A stretch of 64,000 bases of DNA from JBBDYG01 sp040901765 (GTDB taxonomy: Bacteria; Planctomycetota; Planctomycetia; Pirellulales; Lacipirellulaceae). Location: the NCBI GenBank assembly GCA_040901765.1, contig JBBDYG010000106.1:11775-75774 (forward strand), given 5' to 3'. Numbering within the stretch: position 1 is the first letter of the stretch; the number at the start of each line of letters is the position of its first letter. The position numbers and the translations under genes are program-made. Under the pieces are notes generated by a model that saw nothing but the letters and a program-made list of their open reading frames with translations, searched no databases and was not told the DNA's origin. Shown here in pieces: positions 8,144 to 16,047 of the stretch.

Positions 8144-9382
8144 ATGAAACGGCGCGTCGTGGTCACGGGGATTGGGGCAATTACGTCACTGGCCGCGAAG
8201 GTGCCCGATCTTTGGAGCCGGATTCTTGAGGGCAAGAGCGGAATCCACCAGCTTAAAGCGTTTGACACGGCCAAATTTAAGGTCAACTTCGGCGGCGACA
8301 TCCACGATTGGAACCCCGACGGGTACATCGATCGCAAAGAAGAAAAGCGGCTCGACCGCTTTACTCAGTTCGCCTTGGTCGGCGGCATTGATGCCGTCAA
8401 GGATGCTGGCATTGATTTCTCCGGCGACGATCCCTTTCGCTGCGGCGTGATTCTCGGCTCGGGCATCGGCGGCCTGACCGAAATCGAAACCCAGGTCGAG
8501 CGGCTAATCACCAAAGGCCCTGAAAAGGTTTCGGCGTTCACGATTCCCAAAATGATGCTCAACGCCGCCAGCGGGCATATTTCCATTCGTTATGGACTTC
8601 GCGGGCCAAACTATGCCGTGGCCACCGCTTGCGCGAGCGCCACCAACGCCATGGGCGATGCGTTCAAGGCGATTCAGTACGACGACGCAGACGTCATGAT
8701 CACTGGCGGCACGGAGGCGGCCTGCACGCCCATGGGCTTAAGCGGTTTCACGAACATGAAGGCGCTTTCCGAGCGGGTCGACGATCCCCAGTCCGCCAGC
8801 CGGCCCTTCGACGCGGATCGCGATGGATTTGTCCTCTCCGAGGGCGCCGGCATCTTGATCTTCGAGGAGATCGAACACGCCCGCGCGCGAGGCGCCAAGA
8901 TTTATGGGGAGGTGCTGGGCTACGGCGCCAGCGCCGATGGCGGGCACATCACCCAGCCCGACGCCCAGGGCACCGGCGCCGCCCGCGCCATGAGCGGCGC
9001 GCTGCGCGACGCGCGCCTCAATCCAACGGACATCGATTACATTAACGCCCACGGCACGAGCACGCCGCTGGGCGATAAGGCCGAGACGACCGCGATCAAG
9101 GCCGTGTTCGGCGACTACGCCTACAAGCTCAGCGTCTCCAGCACGAAGAGCCAGCTTGGCCATCTGCTGGGCGCCAGCGGCGGGGTCGAGTTGGTCCTTT
9201 GCCTGAAAGCGCTCGAGGATCAGGTTTGCCCACCAACCATCAACTACCGCACGCCCGATCCGGAGTGCGATCTCGACTACACGCCGAACGAACCGCGGCA
9301 GCGATCGCTGCGGGTGGTGATGAGCAACAGCTTCGGCTTCGGCGGCCATAATGCATCGATTGTGGTCGGCAAAGTCGCGTAA
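8144..9382 (+). CDS. fabF: 3-oxoacyl-ACP synthase II (KAS II)
   Basis: FabF condenses malonyl-ACP with acyl-ACP. The thiolase-fold protein has the full catalytic triad: Cys in VATACASAT, His in NAHGTSTPLGD, and the second His in KSQLGHLLGASG. The C-terminal SNSFGFGGHNAS glycine-rich loop is also present. Length (412 residues) is normal. I prefer ATG 8144 because GGTGAG lies about 9 bases upstream; ATG 8135 has the same motif touching it. The gene follows the acpP terminator, so it may have its own promoter or depend on read-through. Confidence 0.94.
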   Translation: MKRRVVVTGIGAITSLAAKVPDLWSRILEGKSGIHQLKAFDTAKFKVNFGGDIHDWNPDGYIDRKEEKRLDRFTQFALVGGIDAVKDAGIDFSGDDPFRCGVILGSGIGGLTEIETQVERLITKGPEKVSAFTIPKMMLNAASGHISIRYGLRGPNYAVATACASATNAMGDAFKAIQYDDADVMITGGTEAACTPMGLSGFTNMKALSERVDDPQSASRPFDADRDGFVLSEGAGILIFEEIEHARARGAKIYGEVLGYGASADGGHITQPDAQGTGAARAMSGALRDARLNPTDIDYINAHGTSTPLGDKAETTAIKAVFGDYAYKLSVSSTKSQLGHLLGASGGVELVLCLKALEDQVCPPTINYRTPDPECDLDYTPNEPRQRSLRVVMSNSFGFGGHNASIVVGKVA

Positions 9383-9583
9383 TCGCACCGCCGCCACGCT
9401 CCCCGTTAGCCGCGACGCGAAGCCGAGTCTTCGAGGCGCAGCGGAGCACGCAATCGGTTCCGCACTCGACTTCGCTGTTTTAGCCCCGCCGTGCGCGATA
9501 TACTAAAGAGCAACACATCGAACGCGGAGTTAGATCGCAACATTTTTGCCGATAAGCTCCCGCCGCGAAATTGGCCTCCAATA

Positions 9584-10261
9584 ATGTCTACCGTAGTTGA
9601 ACCTATCGTCCATACGCAAATGACTTTCCCAAGGGATTGGTCAATGGCGGACCTGCGCGAACATTTGTGCGACGTGCCCGAGGATCGGATTCGACTGTAT
9701 CCAACACCAGGCACCGCGACGGAGGAGGAGTCGCTACTCGTCGCTGAGAGAGGTGAAGGGTTATGTGAACTGGTCGATGGAGTCTTGGTGGAGAAAACGA
9801 TGGGCTACATCGAGTCGAATTTGGCAATCGAGTTGGCGTGCATCATTCGGAATTTCCTGGATCAATATCGGATCGGGAAGCTGTTCGGATCGGATGGCCC
9901 TTACCGGTTATTCGCTGGAAGACTGCGAATGCCGGACCTTTCGTTCGTGCCGTGGACCCGATTTCCGGGGCGCACGCTGCCGAAGGGTCGCGTCTTGGCT
10001 TTCGCTCCGGATCTCGCCGTAGAAATCCTTTCCGAGGGCAACACCAAGCGCGAAATGCAACTCAAGCTCGCCGAATACTTCCAAGCCGGCACGCGGCTCG
10101 TATGGTACATCGACCCCCGCGACCGCACCGCCACGATTTACACGGCCATCGATCACGAAGAAAAGATCGACGCGAATGGCATTCTCGACGGCCGCGACGT
10201 GCTTCCCGGCTTTACTCTGCGGTTGGGCGATCTATTTGCACGGGCTGAAGGGCCGCCGTAA
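9584..10261 (+). CDS. Uma2 family (DUF820) restriction endonuclease-like protein
   Basis: The 225-residue protein carries the Uma2 core: LCELVDGVLVEKTMG near the N-terminus, RMPDLSFVPW, LAVEILSEGNTKREMQLKLAEYF, then LVWYIDPRDRTATIY. The conserved Asp, Glu and Lys of the PD-(D/E)XK-like site are visible. It is longer than the copy at 506-1117 and belongs to a different subgroup, with an N-terminal helical stretch typical of planctomycete members. ATG 9584 gives the family-like start; codons from 9491 to 9584 look non-coding. The role of the family is not established. Confidence 0.8.
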   Translation: MSTVVEPIVHTQMTFPRDWSMADLREHLCDVPEDRIRLYPTPGTATEEESLLVAERGEGLCELVDGVLVEKTMGYIESNLAIELACIIRNFLDQYRIGKLFGSDGPYRLFAGRLRMPDLSFVPWTRFPGRTLPKGRVLAFAPDLAVEILSEGNTKREMQLKLAEYFQAGTRLVWYIDPRDRTATIYTAIDHEEKIDANGILDGRDVLPGFTLRLGDLFARAEGPP

Positions 10262-10377
10262 TAGGGGTTGTGCGGCATCGCCGTCGCCGTTATCTGTCTG
10301 GCGATCTACCCCAGAGCGATCCGCATTCAAGTTCTTTCGCCCCTTGCCGCTTCCATCGAATCAGGATACCCTGAATT

Positions 10378-10400
10378 CAATTGAGAACGAGTCTCAATTG
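10378..10400. promoter_or_regulatory. Fur-box-like palindrome upstream of feoA
   Basis: The 23-base site is a perfect inverted repeat with 9-base arms, CAATTGAGA and TCTCAATTG, around a 5-base centre. Its core TGAGAAC-G-AGTCTCA fits the 7-1-7 Fur inverted repeat. It ends 16 bases before the feoA ATG, where iron-dependent repression of the Fe(II) uptake operon would be expected. No Fur gene is visible in the window. Confidence 0.6.
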
Positions 10401-10416
10401 CGACTGCGATCCCCTT

Positions 10417-10677
10417 ATGTCCAAATCTTCTATCCCACTCGCATCGGCCCGCCCCGATCAAGTCGCCGTCGTGGCGTCAGTAGACGTGCCGGCTGATGAC
10501 GCCGCTCGGCTGATGGCCTTGGGCGTCTGCGCTGGTCGTAAGGTGCAGGTCGTCAAGCAGGGCGACCCACTGATTGTGCGGGTCGTTGGCACCCGGGTGG
10601 GAGTGTCCGCTCGGCTGGCCGAACTGGTCGCGGTTCGCCCTTTGAATGAGCCTGCCCCAATTCTCTCCGCGGGCTGA
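10417..10677 (+). CDS. feoA: FeoA family ferrous iron transport accessory protein
   Basis: The 86-residue protein is a FeoA domain with an SH3-like fold. It shows the pattern DDAARLMALGVCAGRKVQVVKQGDPLIVRVVGTRVGVSARLAELVAV, with the L-x-x-L/M-G-[VI] turn and the typical last strand. FeoA is a small cytoplasmic partner of FeoB. ATG 10417 is chosen: the upstream in-frame TTG at 10381 lies inside the operator palindrome and cannot be the start. FeoB follows 33 bases downstream. Confidence 0.88.
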   Translation: MSKSSIPLASARPDQVAVVASVDVPADDAARLMALGVCAGRKVQVVKQGDPLIVRVVGTRVGVSARLAELVAVRPLNEPAPILSAG

Positions 10678-10710
10678 TGCCCAGCCGCTCGCCTTTCCAA
10701 TTTCTCTGCC

Positions 10711-12720
10711 GTGTCTATCGCCGCTCAAACTGAACTGCCAATTCTGGCCACCGCGCGGCCGCTGGTCACTCGGCCGCCGCGTGTGGCGCTGGTCGGCAAT
10801 CCCAATGCTGGAAAGACTTCGCTGTTCAATCGGCTCACGGGGCTACGGGCGAAAACAGCCAACTTTCCCGGCACCACCGTTGAGCACCGCCGTGGACGCA
10901 TCGTATGCGGCGGAAAAACGGTCGAATTGATTGACCTTCCAGGGCTTTATTCGCTTGATGCGGTAACGCCCGACGAGCAAGTCGCTCGCCAGATCATCTT
11001 GGGCGAGCGCCACGGCGCTTCAACCCCCGATCTGTTAGTTATCGTTGTCGACGCGACGAATATCGAACGCAACTTGTTTCTTGCCAGCCAAGTGTTGGAG
11101 CTGGAACAGTCGACCATTGTGGCGCTCACTCAAATCGACCTCGCCCGAAAGCAGGGTATCGGCATCGATCTAGGTGAGTTGAGCCAGCGACTCGGTTGCC
11201 GAGTGGTGCCCGTTTCCGCCCGCACCGGCGAGGGCATTGCCGCCCTTCACAAGGCACTAGCGCAAGGGCTGTCGGTCCCAGAGCAACCGGTCTTGGCCGA
11301 ACCGGTCTCCGCCTGCGGCTCGTGTGGCGGGTGCCAATACGCGACCCGTTACGATTGGGCCGAGCGGACCTCCAACGCGGCCGTCCACGGGGGCGGGACA
11401 CACGGCCATTGGACCGAAGCCATCGACCGCGTGGTCACGCATAAATTCGTGGGCCTGATGTGCTTCGCCGCAGTCATGTTCCTTACCTTCATGCTGATTT
11501 TCTGGATTGCCCAGTATCCCATGGAATTGATCGATGGCTGGTTCGCCCTTGCCGGCGGAGCCGTCAATCGTTGGCTTCCCGCGGGCGACTTGGCCAGCCT
11601 GCTGGCCGACGGCCTGATCGGCGGCGTCGGGGGCATGCTCATTTTTTTGCCGCAGATTTGCCTGCTATTCTTCGTGCTCGCGCTGCTGGAAGACTCCGGC
11701 TACATGGCCCGCGCGGCGTTCGTGATGGACAAACTGATGCACCGCGTCGGCCTGCCGGGCAAGGCATTCGTGCCGATGCTCTCGGCCCATGCGTGCGCGA
11801 TCCCGGCGATTATGTCGACCCGCGTGATCGAAGACCGCCGCGATCGCTTGGCGACGATCCTCGTGCTGCCGCTGATGTCGTGCTCCGCCCGCGTGCCGGT
11901 TTACGCGATGGTCACCGCCCTGCTCTTCCCGCACGACCCGTTGCGAGCGGCGCTACTGTTCGCCGGCGCGTACCTGCTGGGCATCGTCGCGGCGCTGGCA
12001 ATGGCTCTGGTATTCAAGACGACGTTGCTCAAGGGCCGCACAAAGCCGCTGGTGATTGAACTGCCCCACTATCGTCTTCCGTCGCTTCGCAACGCCTTCG
12101 TGCTGATGCTCGATCGCGCGTGGGTGTTCATCAAAACGGCCGGCTCGGTGATTCTAGTGATCTCGCTCGCGATGTGGATCTTGGCAACCTATCCCAAGAC
12201 AGACATCATGGAGTTGCCTGCCGAACAGCAGACAAGAATCGCGCAACTCCAATCTGCCGGCGACACCGCGGCCGCGGACGCGCTGTTGCAGCAGGCCCAG
12301 CTTGAACACTCCTTCGCCGGCCGCATGGGGGCGATCGCTCAGCCGGTGTTCGCTCCACTGGGTTTTGACTGGAAGATGAGCATCGGCATCGTCAGTTCGT
12401 TTGCGGCGCGCGAGGTAATCGTCTCGACGCTCGCCGTGCTCTACGGTGTCGGCGAGGCGGCCGACGAAGACGTCAATTCGCTCTATCAATCGCTTCGCTC
12501 CTCAAAGCATCCCGACGGCGCGCCGGTCTATACCACAGCCGCCTGCTTGAGCCTCCTGGTGTTCTACGTTTTGGCGATGCAATGCCTGCCGACGCAGGCG
12601 GTCACCCGCCGGGAAACCGGCTCCTGGAAATGGCCGGCGATACAACTCGCTTACATGAGCGTCCTGGCCTACACGGCGGCTCTTGTCACGTACCAGACCG
12701 CCTCGTGGTGCGGCCTCTAA
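10711..12720 (+). CDS. feoB: Ferrous iron transporter FeoB
   Basis: FeoB imports Fe2+ across the inner membrane. The 669-residue protein has an N-terminal G domain with GNPNAGKTS (G1), the switch threonines in NFPGTT (G2) and DLPG (G3). It continues with the helical insert and a polytopic membrane domain containing two Gate regions, for example SAHACAIPAIMSTRVI. The usual G4 motif N-x-x-D appears as TQID, which is unusual. A CGSCGGC cluster lies between the G and membrane domains. The GTG start at 10711 directly follows feoA. A putative iron-regulated palindrome precedes the pair. Confidence 0.93.
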   Translation: MSIAAQTELPILATARPLVTRPPRVALVGNPNAGKTSLFNRLTGLRAKTANFPGTTVEHRRGRIVCGGKTVELIDLPGLYSLDAVTPDEQVARQIILGERHGASTPDLLVIVVDATNIERNLFLASQVLELEQSTIVALTQIDLARKQGIGIDLGELSQRLGCRVVPVSARTGEGIAALHKALAQGLSVPEQPVLAEPVSACGSCGGCQYATRYDWAERTSNAAVHGGGTHGHWTEAIDRVVTHKFVGLMCFAAVMFLTFMLIFWIAQYPMELIDGWFALAGGAVNRWLPAGDLASLLADGLIGGVGGMLIFLPQICLLFFVLALLEDSGYMARAAFVMDKLMHRVGLPGKAFVPMLSAHACAIPAIMSTRVIEDRRDRLATILVLPLMSCSARVPVYAMVTALLFPHDPLRAALLFAGAYLLGIVAALAMALVFKTTLLKGRTKPLVIELPHYRLPSLRNAFVLMLDRAWVFIKTAGSVILVISLAMWILATYPKTDIMELPAEQQTRIAQLQSAGDTAAADALLQQAQLEHSFAGRMGAIAQPVFAPLGFDWKMSIGIVSSFAAREVIVSTLAVLYGVGEAADEDVNSLYQSLRSSKHPDGAPVYTTAACLSLLVFYVLAMQCLPTQAVTRRETGSWKWPAIQLAYMSVLAYTAALVTYQTASWCGL

Positions 12721-12926
12721 CTCCCCACGTAGGCGAGTTCTTCATTCTCGCTTATCCGCTCCTTCACGCAGCGCAGGTACCCTGTCGCCTAAACAACAGG
12801 CATGCGCGTCCATTCAACTGCGCATGATAGCACGCGAACGCTGCGATTATCGCGGTAATTCCTGGTCGGCATGAGCATTGCATCAAGCACTCCGTTTCAC
12901 ATTACTCACCCCGAGGAACTCACTTG

Positions 12927-13775
12927 ATGAAGACTGGTTTTCTTATCGACATGGATGGCGTCATGTACCGGAGCGCGACGCTGATTCCGGGCGCCGTCGA
13001 GTTTATCCGCCTGTTGCGCGATTGGGATCTCCCATTTCTATTCCTAACGAACAATAGCCAGCGTACCCGCCGCGATGTTGCTACCAAGCTCCAGCGAATG
13101 GGTATGCCCGTCGGCGAAGAGCACATTTTCACTTGCGCCATGGCCACTGCCCGGTTCCTTGCCCAGCAGAAACCGGCCGGCAACGCTTACGTCATTGGTG
13201 AAGGCGGCTTGCTCAACGCCCTTCATCTGAATGGTTTCTCCGTTGTGGACAAATCGCCAGACTACGTCGTTGTTGGCGAAGGCCGCACGCTATCGTTCGA
13301 GATGCTCGAGCATGCCGTGCAAATGGTCATCGACGGCGCGAAGCTGATCGCCACGAACCTCGACCCCAATTGTCCGACGCAAACCGGCACGCGGCCCGGC
13401 TGCGGTGCAATTGTCTCGCTGATCGAGGCCGCGACGGGCGTCAAGGCCTTCAGCGTGGGCAAGCCTAGCCCCGTGATGATGCGCGTCGCCCGCAAGGAGT
13501 TGGGCATGGCCACCTCCGAGACGATCATGATCGGCGACACGATGGAGACCGACATCCTGGGCGGCGTTCAGATGGGTTACCGCACCGTGCTGGTCCTCAC
13601 CGGCTCGACCAAACGGGAAGACCTGGCACGATACGCGTACCAGCCCGACGTGGTTGTCGAATCGGTTGCCGATTTATGCGACCCGACCAAGCTGTTGCAC
13701 GAATTGATTCCCAGCCGCGGTCGCGAGGACGACACCCCACTCGACATGCGAGAATGGGTCGCGGCCCACTCGTGA
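12927..13775 (+). CDS. HAD-IIA family hydrolase (NagD/AraL-like phosphatase)
   Basis: The protein has the HAD motifs in order: motif I DMDGVMYRS at the N-terminus with the nucleophile Asp, motif II FLTNNSQ, the C2-type cap in the middle, the conserved Lys in GKPSPVMMRVA, and motif IV GDTMETDILGG. This is the NagD/phosphoglycolate phosphatase/4-nitrophenylphosphatase class, which dephosphorylates nucleotides or sugar phosphates; the exact substrate is not readable. The length of 282 residues is normal. ATG 12927 has GAGGA 9 bases upstream. The C-terminal ~25 residues beyond the domain are a lineage-specific tail. Confidence 0.88.
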   Translation: MKTGFLIDMDGVMYRSATLIPGAVEFIRLLRDWDLPFLFLTNNSQRTRRDVATKLQRMGMPVGEEHIFTCAMATARFLAQQKPAGNAYVIGEGGLLNALHLNGFSVVDKSPDYVVVGEGRTLSFEMLEHAVQMVIDGAKLIATNLDPNCPTQTGTRPGCGAIVSLIEAATGVKAFSVGKPSPVMMRVARKELGMATSETIMIGDTMETDILGGVQMGYRTVLVLTGSTKREDLARYAYQPDVVVESVADLCDPTKLLHELIPSRGREDDTPLDMREWVAAHS

Positions 13776-13805
13776 GCCCGTCGCTCCTTGCGTTGCGGAT
13801 AGCTT

Positions 13806-13875
13806 CCGGCTCCCTCCCCCTCCATCAACATTTTCCGGCTCCCTCCCCCTTGCGGGGAGGGTTGGGGAGGGGGTT
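13806..13875. repeat. GC-rich palindromic repeat (CCCTCCCC...GGGGAGGG), copy 1
   Basis: The element reads GGCTCCCTCCCCCTCC, then CATCAACATTTTCC, then a second GGCTCCCTCCCCC with a TTGC loop and GGGGAGGGTTGGGGAGGGGG. A related copy at 14312-14377 keeps the same CATCAACATTTTCCGGCTCC spacer, which shows a shared origin. The two copies flank the DUF559 gene. Confidence 0.8.
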
Positions 13876-13887
13876 AATGCGGTCACC

Positions 13888-14310
13888 ATGTATCGAGACG
13901 CTGACCAACGCGACTTCGCCCGCGATCTTCGCAATCGAATGACAGAGGCTGAGAAACGCCTGTGGCGTCTGCTGCGCGCGCAACAACTGGAGGGCCACAA
14001 GTTTCGGCGTCAGGCGGCAATCGGCCCGTATTTTGTCGATTTTGTTTGCTTCTCGCATCAGCTCCTTGTCGAACTCGACGGACCGCAACACGCCAACAGC
14101 CAGGCAACGAAGCATGATGCACAGCGAACGGCATGGTTGGCCTCGCGGGGGTTCCGAGTCATTCGGTTTTGGAATCATCAGTTGGATGAAGACATTCACG
14201 GAGTGATGGAAGCTATCCGGCGGGCGCTGGGTGAGGCGACCTCAAGCTTGCTGCAGCCCCCCTCCCCAGCCCTCCCCGCCGAGGGGAGGGAGCCGGAGGG
14301 ATTTGTTTAA
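13888..14310 (+). CDS. DUF559 domain protein (Vsr-like PD-(D/E)XK nuclease fold)
   Basis: The 140-residue protein contains the DUF559 core: ARDLRNRMTEAEKRLWRLLR, then GHKFRRQAAIGPYFVDFVC, LLVELDGPQH, and GFRVIRFWNHQL. The FVDF and E-x-D pattern matches the Vsr-like nuclease fold, suggesting DNA cleavage or a defence or repair role, but no function is proven for the family. The last ~20 residues (from LLQPPSPALP) are translated from a GC-rich palindromic repeat, so the original stop has probably been lost to repeat insertion. The gene is bracketed by related repeats. Confidence 0.8.
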   Translation: MYRDADQRDFARDLRNRMTEAEKRLWRLLRAQQLEGHKFRRQAAIGPYFVDFVCFSHQLLVELDGPQHANSQATKHDAQRTAWLASRGFRVIRFWNHQLDEDIHGVMEAIRRALGEATSSLLQPPSPALPAEGREPEGFV

Positions 14311-14440
14311 TAACCCTCCCTCTTCCATCAACATTTTCCGGCTCCCTCCCCTTGCGGGGAGGGTCGCGGAGGGGGCGAAGCTCATACACGCTGCAACACC
14401 CCTCCCTAACCCTCCCCGTCGAGGGGAGGGGACCGGAGAT
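14257..14440. repeat. Cluster of GC-rich palindromic repeats (CCCTCCCC...GGGGAGGG), copies 2-4
   Basis: Three hairpin units stand in a row. At 14257-14305 CCCCCTCCCCAGCCCTCCCC faces GAGGGGAGGGAGCCGGAGGG and overlaps the end of the DUF559 gene. At 14312-14377 the CATCAACATTTTCC version recurs. At 14395-14440 CCCTCCCTAACCCTCCCCG faces GAGGGGAGGGGACCGGAG. All share short G/C-only arms with a 2-4 base loop. Confidence 0.75.
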
Positions 14441-14589
14441 TGTCCTGGACAATAAAAATCTCCTCCCTCGGGAATAATTTCGCCGCCAGTCACGAAATTT
14501 GTTTGTGTCGGCGGCGAGGGCTGTGTTACCATGCACGCGTCAACGTCTCCGCACATTCAGCTCGGAACAGCTGACAGGAGAGGCAACGG

Positions 14590-15120
14590 GTGGCGCTTAC
14601 GCAGGCCGATTTTCGGATCCTGGTCGAAGAGCACGCCCCGGCTTTGTATCGGCTCGCTTACCGCTTGGTGGGGGATGCTCATACGGCCGAGGACGTGGTC
14701 CAGGACGCGCTGCGCAGTGCCTGGCAGAGTCGGCATCGGTTCGATCGTAGCCGCGGAGTGCGGGCTTGGCTGGCGGCCATCCTGCGGAGGCGGGCGATCG
14801 ACCGCTGGCGACGCGAGGGTCGCTGGCCCGCTCCGGCGGGCGAACGAAACCTCGACGTCCCGGTGGAGGGCGCCGATCCGTTGGCCAACGATTACACGGA
14901 TCGCATGCAGCATGCCTTAGCACAACTGCCCCACGAGTTGCGGGAATCGCTCCTGCTGGTCGTCGTCGGCGAGTTGACCCACCAGGAAACTGCCAACGCG
15001 CTGGGCGTGCCTTTGGGCACCGTCCTGTCGCGCGTCAGTCGCGCTCGATGCCGGCTCCGCCAGCAACTGCTGGACGCCGCACGAAGAGAAGCACTGACCC
15101 GCGTGGCGCCACCCACCTGA
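14590..15120 (+). CDS. ECF-type RNA polymerase sigma factor
   Basis: The 176-residue protein contains region 2 (EEHAPALYRLAYRLVGDAHTAEDVVQDALRSAW, with the DAxDxxQ-like segment) and region 4 (LPHELRESLLLVVVGELTHQETANALGVPLGTVLSRVSRARCRLRQ), the helix-turn-helix that reads the -35 element. No region 3 or extra domain is present, so it is a group-4 ECF sigma factor. The GTG start at 14590 follows GGAGAGG. No recognisable zinc anti-sigma factor is encoded next to it, but a short protein at 15421-15591 may be its partner. Confidence 0.9.
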   Translation: MALTQADFRILVEEHAPALYRLAYRLVGDAHTAEDVVQDALRSAWQSRHRFDRSRGVRAWLAAILRRRAIDRWRREGRWPAPAGERNLDVPVEGADPLANDYTDRMQHALAQLPHELRESLLLVVVGELTHQETANALGVPLGTVLSRVSRARCRLRQQLLDAARREALTRVAPPT

Positions 15121-15147
15121 CGTTTCCTTACCAGTCACAAATCACCG

Positions 15148-15190
15148 CTCCCCTAACCCCCTCCCCCGCGGACGGGGAAGGGGGAATTGA
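15148..15190. repeat. GC-rich palindromic repeat, copy 5
   Basis: CCCCTAACCCCCTCCCCC faces GACGGGGAAGGGGG, the same style of G/C arms as the repeats near 13806 and 14257. It lies 28 bases after the sigma factor stop and has no T-tract. Confidence 0.6.
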
Positions 15191-15420
15191 GATGGACCGC
15201 GAAGCGAACGGCTCCCAAGCATCTCGCACATGTTTGGGCGACCACGCCGATTCAGGGGCCACGGTTTGTCTCTCCGAGCTTTGAGGTTGCGATGGATTTC
15301 CTTCGTAGGTCGTTCTTCCCTTGGGAAGCAGCGGGCGAGTCGCTTGCCGATCGTCGTCTGGGCGCACACGATGCGCCGCCGCTGTGCCCTTTTCGCTTCC
15401 AAACCGAACGTCGAATCGCG

Positions 15421-15591
15421 ATGAGTACTCGTGACACCACGAAAGCGGAAGTGTCGAGCGACGTACCACCCGGCGGTATTCAATTCGATGCGGCCCAACT
15501 CCATGCAGAACTGCGCGAGGTGCCGCTGCCCGCTGGATTCATGCACCGCGTGCGGCAACTCGTCCAGCACGGGCTGGACGGGGCCGAATAA
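15421..15591 (+). CDS. Small hypothetical protein downstream of the sigma factor
   Basis: A 56-residue frame begins MSTRDTTKAEVSSDVPPGG and ends with FMHRVRQLVQHGLDGAE. The segment LHAELREVPLPAGFMHRVRQLV resembles the start of longer proteins that often follow ECF sigma factors in planctomycetes; that is from memory of the group and not proven here. If so, this copy may be a truncated partner. The 300 bases between the sigma factor stop and this start contain one repeat and no convincing gene. There is no clear Shine-Dalgarno, so the call is tentative. Confidence 0.4.
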   Translation: MSTRDTTKAEVSSDVPPGGIQFDAAQLHAELREVPLPAGFMHRVRQLVQHGLDGAE

Positions 15592-15642
15592 AACGGCAAC
15601 GCGCAAACTTTGCGTAATCGGACGTTCTTGACTGTGTGGGAA

Positions 15643-15690
15643 AGGGGTCAGGATTCGGGGGAAATGCAACTGCGGCTTCGCCGCATGTTT
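15643..15690. repeat. Repeat family B copy 1 (GAAATGCAANTGCGG element)
   Basis: The sequence AAAGGGGTCAGGATTC is followed by GAAATGCAACTGCGGC and TTCGCCGCATG. The same core occurs in opposite orientation at 28578-28681 and 61483-61556. The region from 15592 to 16047 holds this element and the palindrome at 15971 and no gene that I trust. Confidence 0.65.
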
Positions 15691-15970
15691 TTCTTCACTG
15701 CTGTCTGCCGTCTGCTCGCTGCCCTCTACCTCCCATTCTGGTGAACACGCACTTCCGTCGGGTAGAATAGAGAAGCCGATAGCTTACGTACTGGTTTGCA
15801 GAGTTCCGACGGAGGGAGCATTCTTTCGACGGTTCTCGATACAACTCGTTTTCCTGATTTTGCGTCTCGGATGATTTATCGTTGCCGTCTAATCGCTGCG
15901 CTGGCGAAATACGCCGTGATGGCTCGGTATCACAAATCCGTAAGAGCTTGCGTTTCGACTATGGATTTTG

Positions 15971-16044
15971 AACAGGAGGAAACAGAGAGAACAGAGAAGT
16001 ATGTGATTCTATTCTCCTCTCTGCTTCCTCTGTTTCCTCCTGTT
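15971..16044. repeat. Palindromic element (AACAGGAGGAAACAGAGAG) at the 5' end of the TPR gene
   Basis: The left arm AACAGGAGGAAACAGAGAG faces the right arm CTCTGTTTCCTCCTGTT around an AT-richer centre. Elements of this kind are otherwise intergenic in the window, so its presence argues that translation of the following gene starts after it. Confidence 0.7.
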
Positions 16045-16047
16045 AAA

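Noticed and set aside
8738..9397. Minus-strand frame of 219 codons opposite fabF
   Set aside because: FabF is unambiguous; the antisense frame has no start signal or motif.
10381..10416. Upstream TTG start for feoA
   Set aside because: The codon lies inside the Fur-box-like palindrome, so the first ATG at 10417 is the better start.
13806..14440. CRISPR-like array of GC-rich repeats
   Set aside because: The units are few, unevenly spaced, self-complementary and vary in length; there are no unique spacers of constant size and no cas genes.
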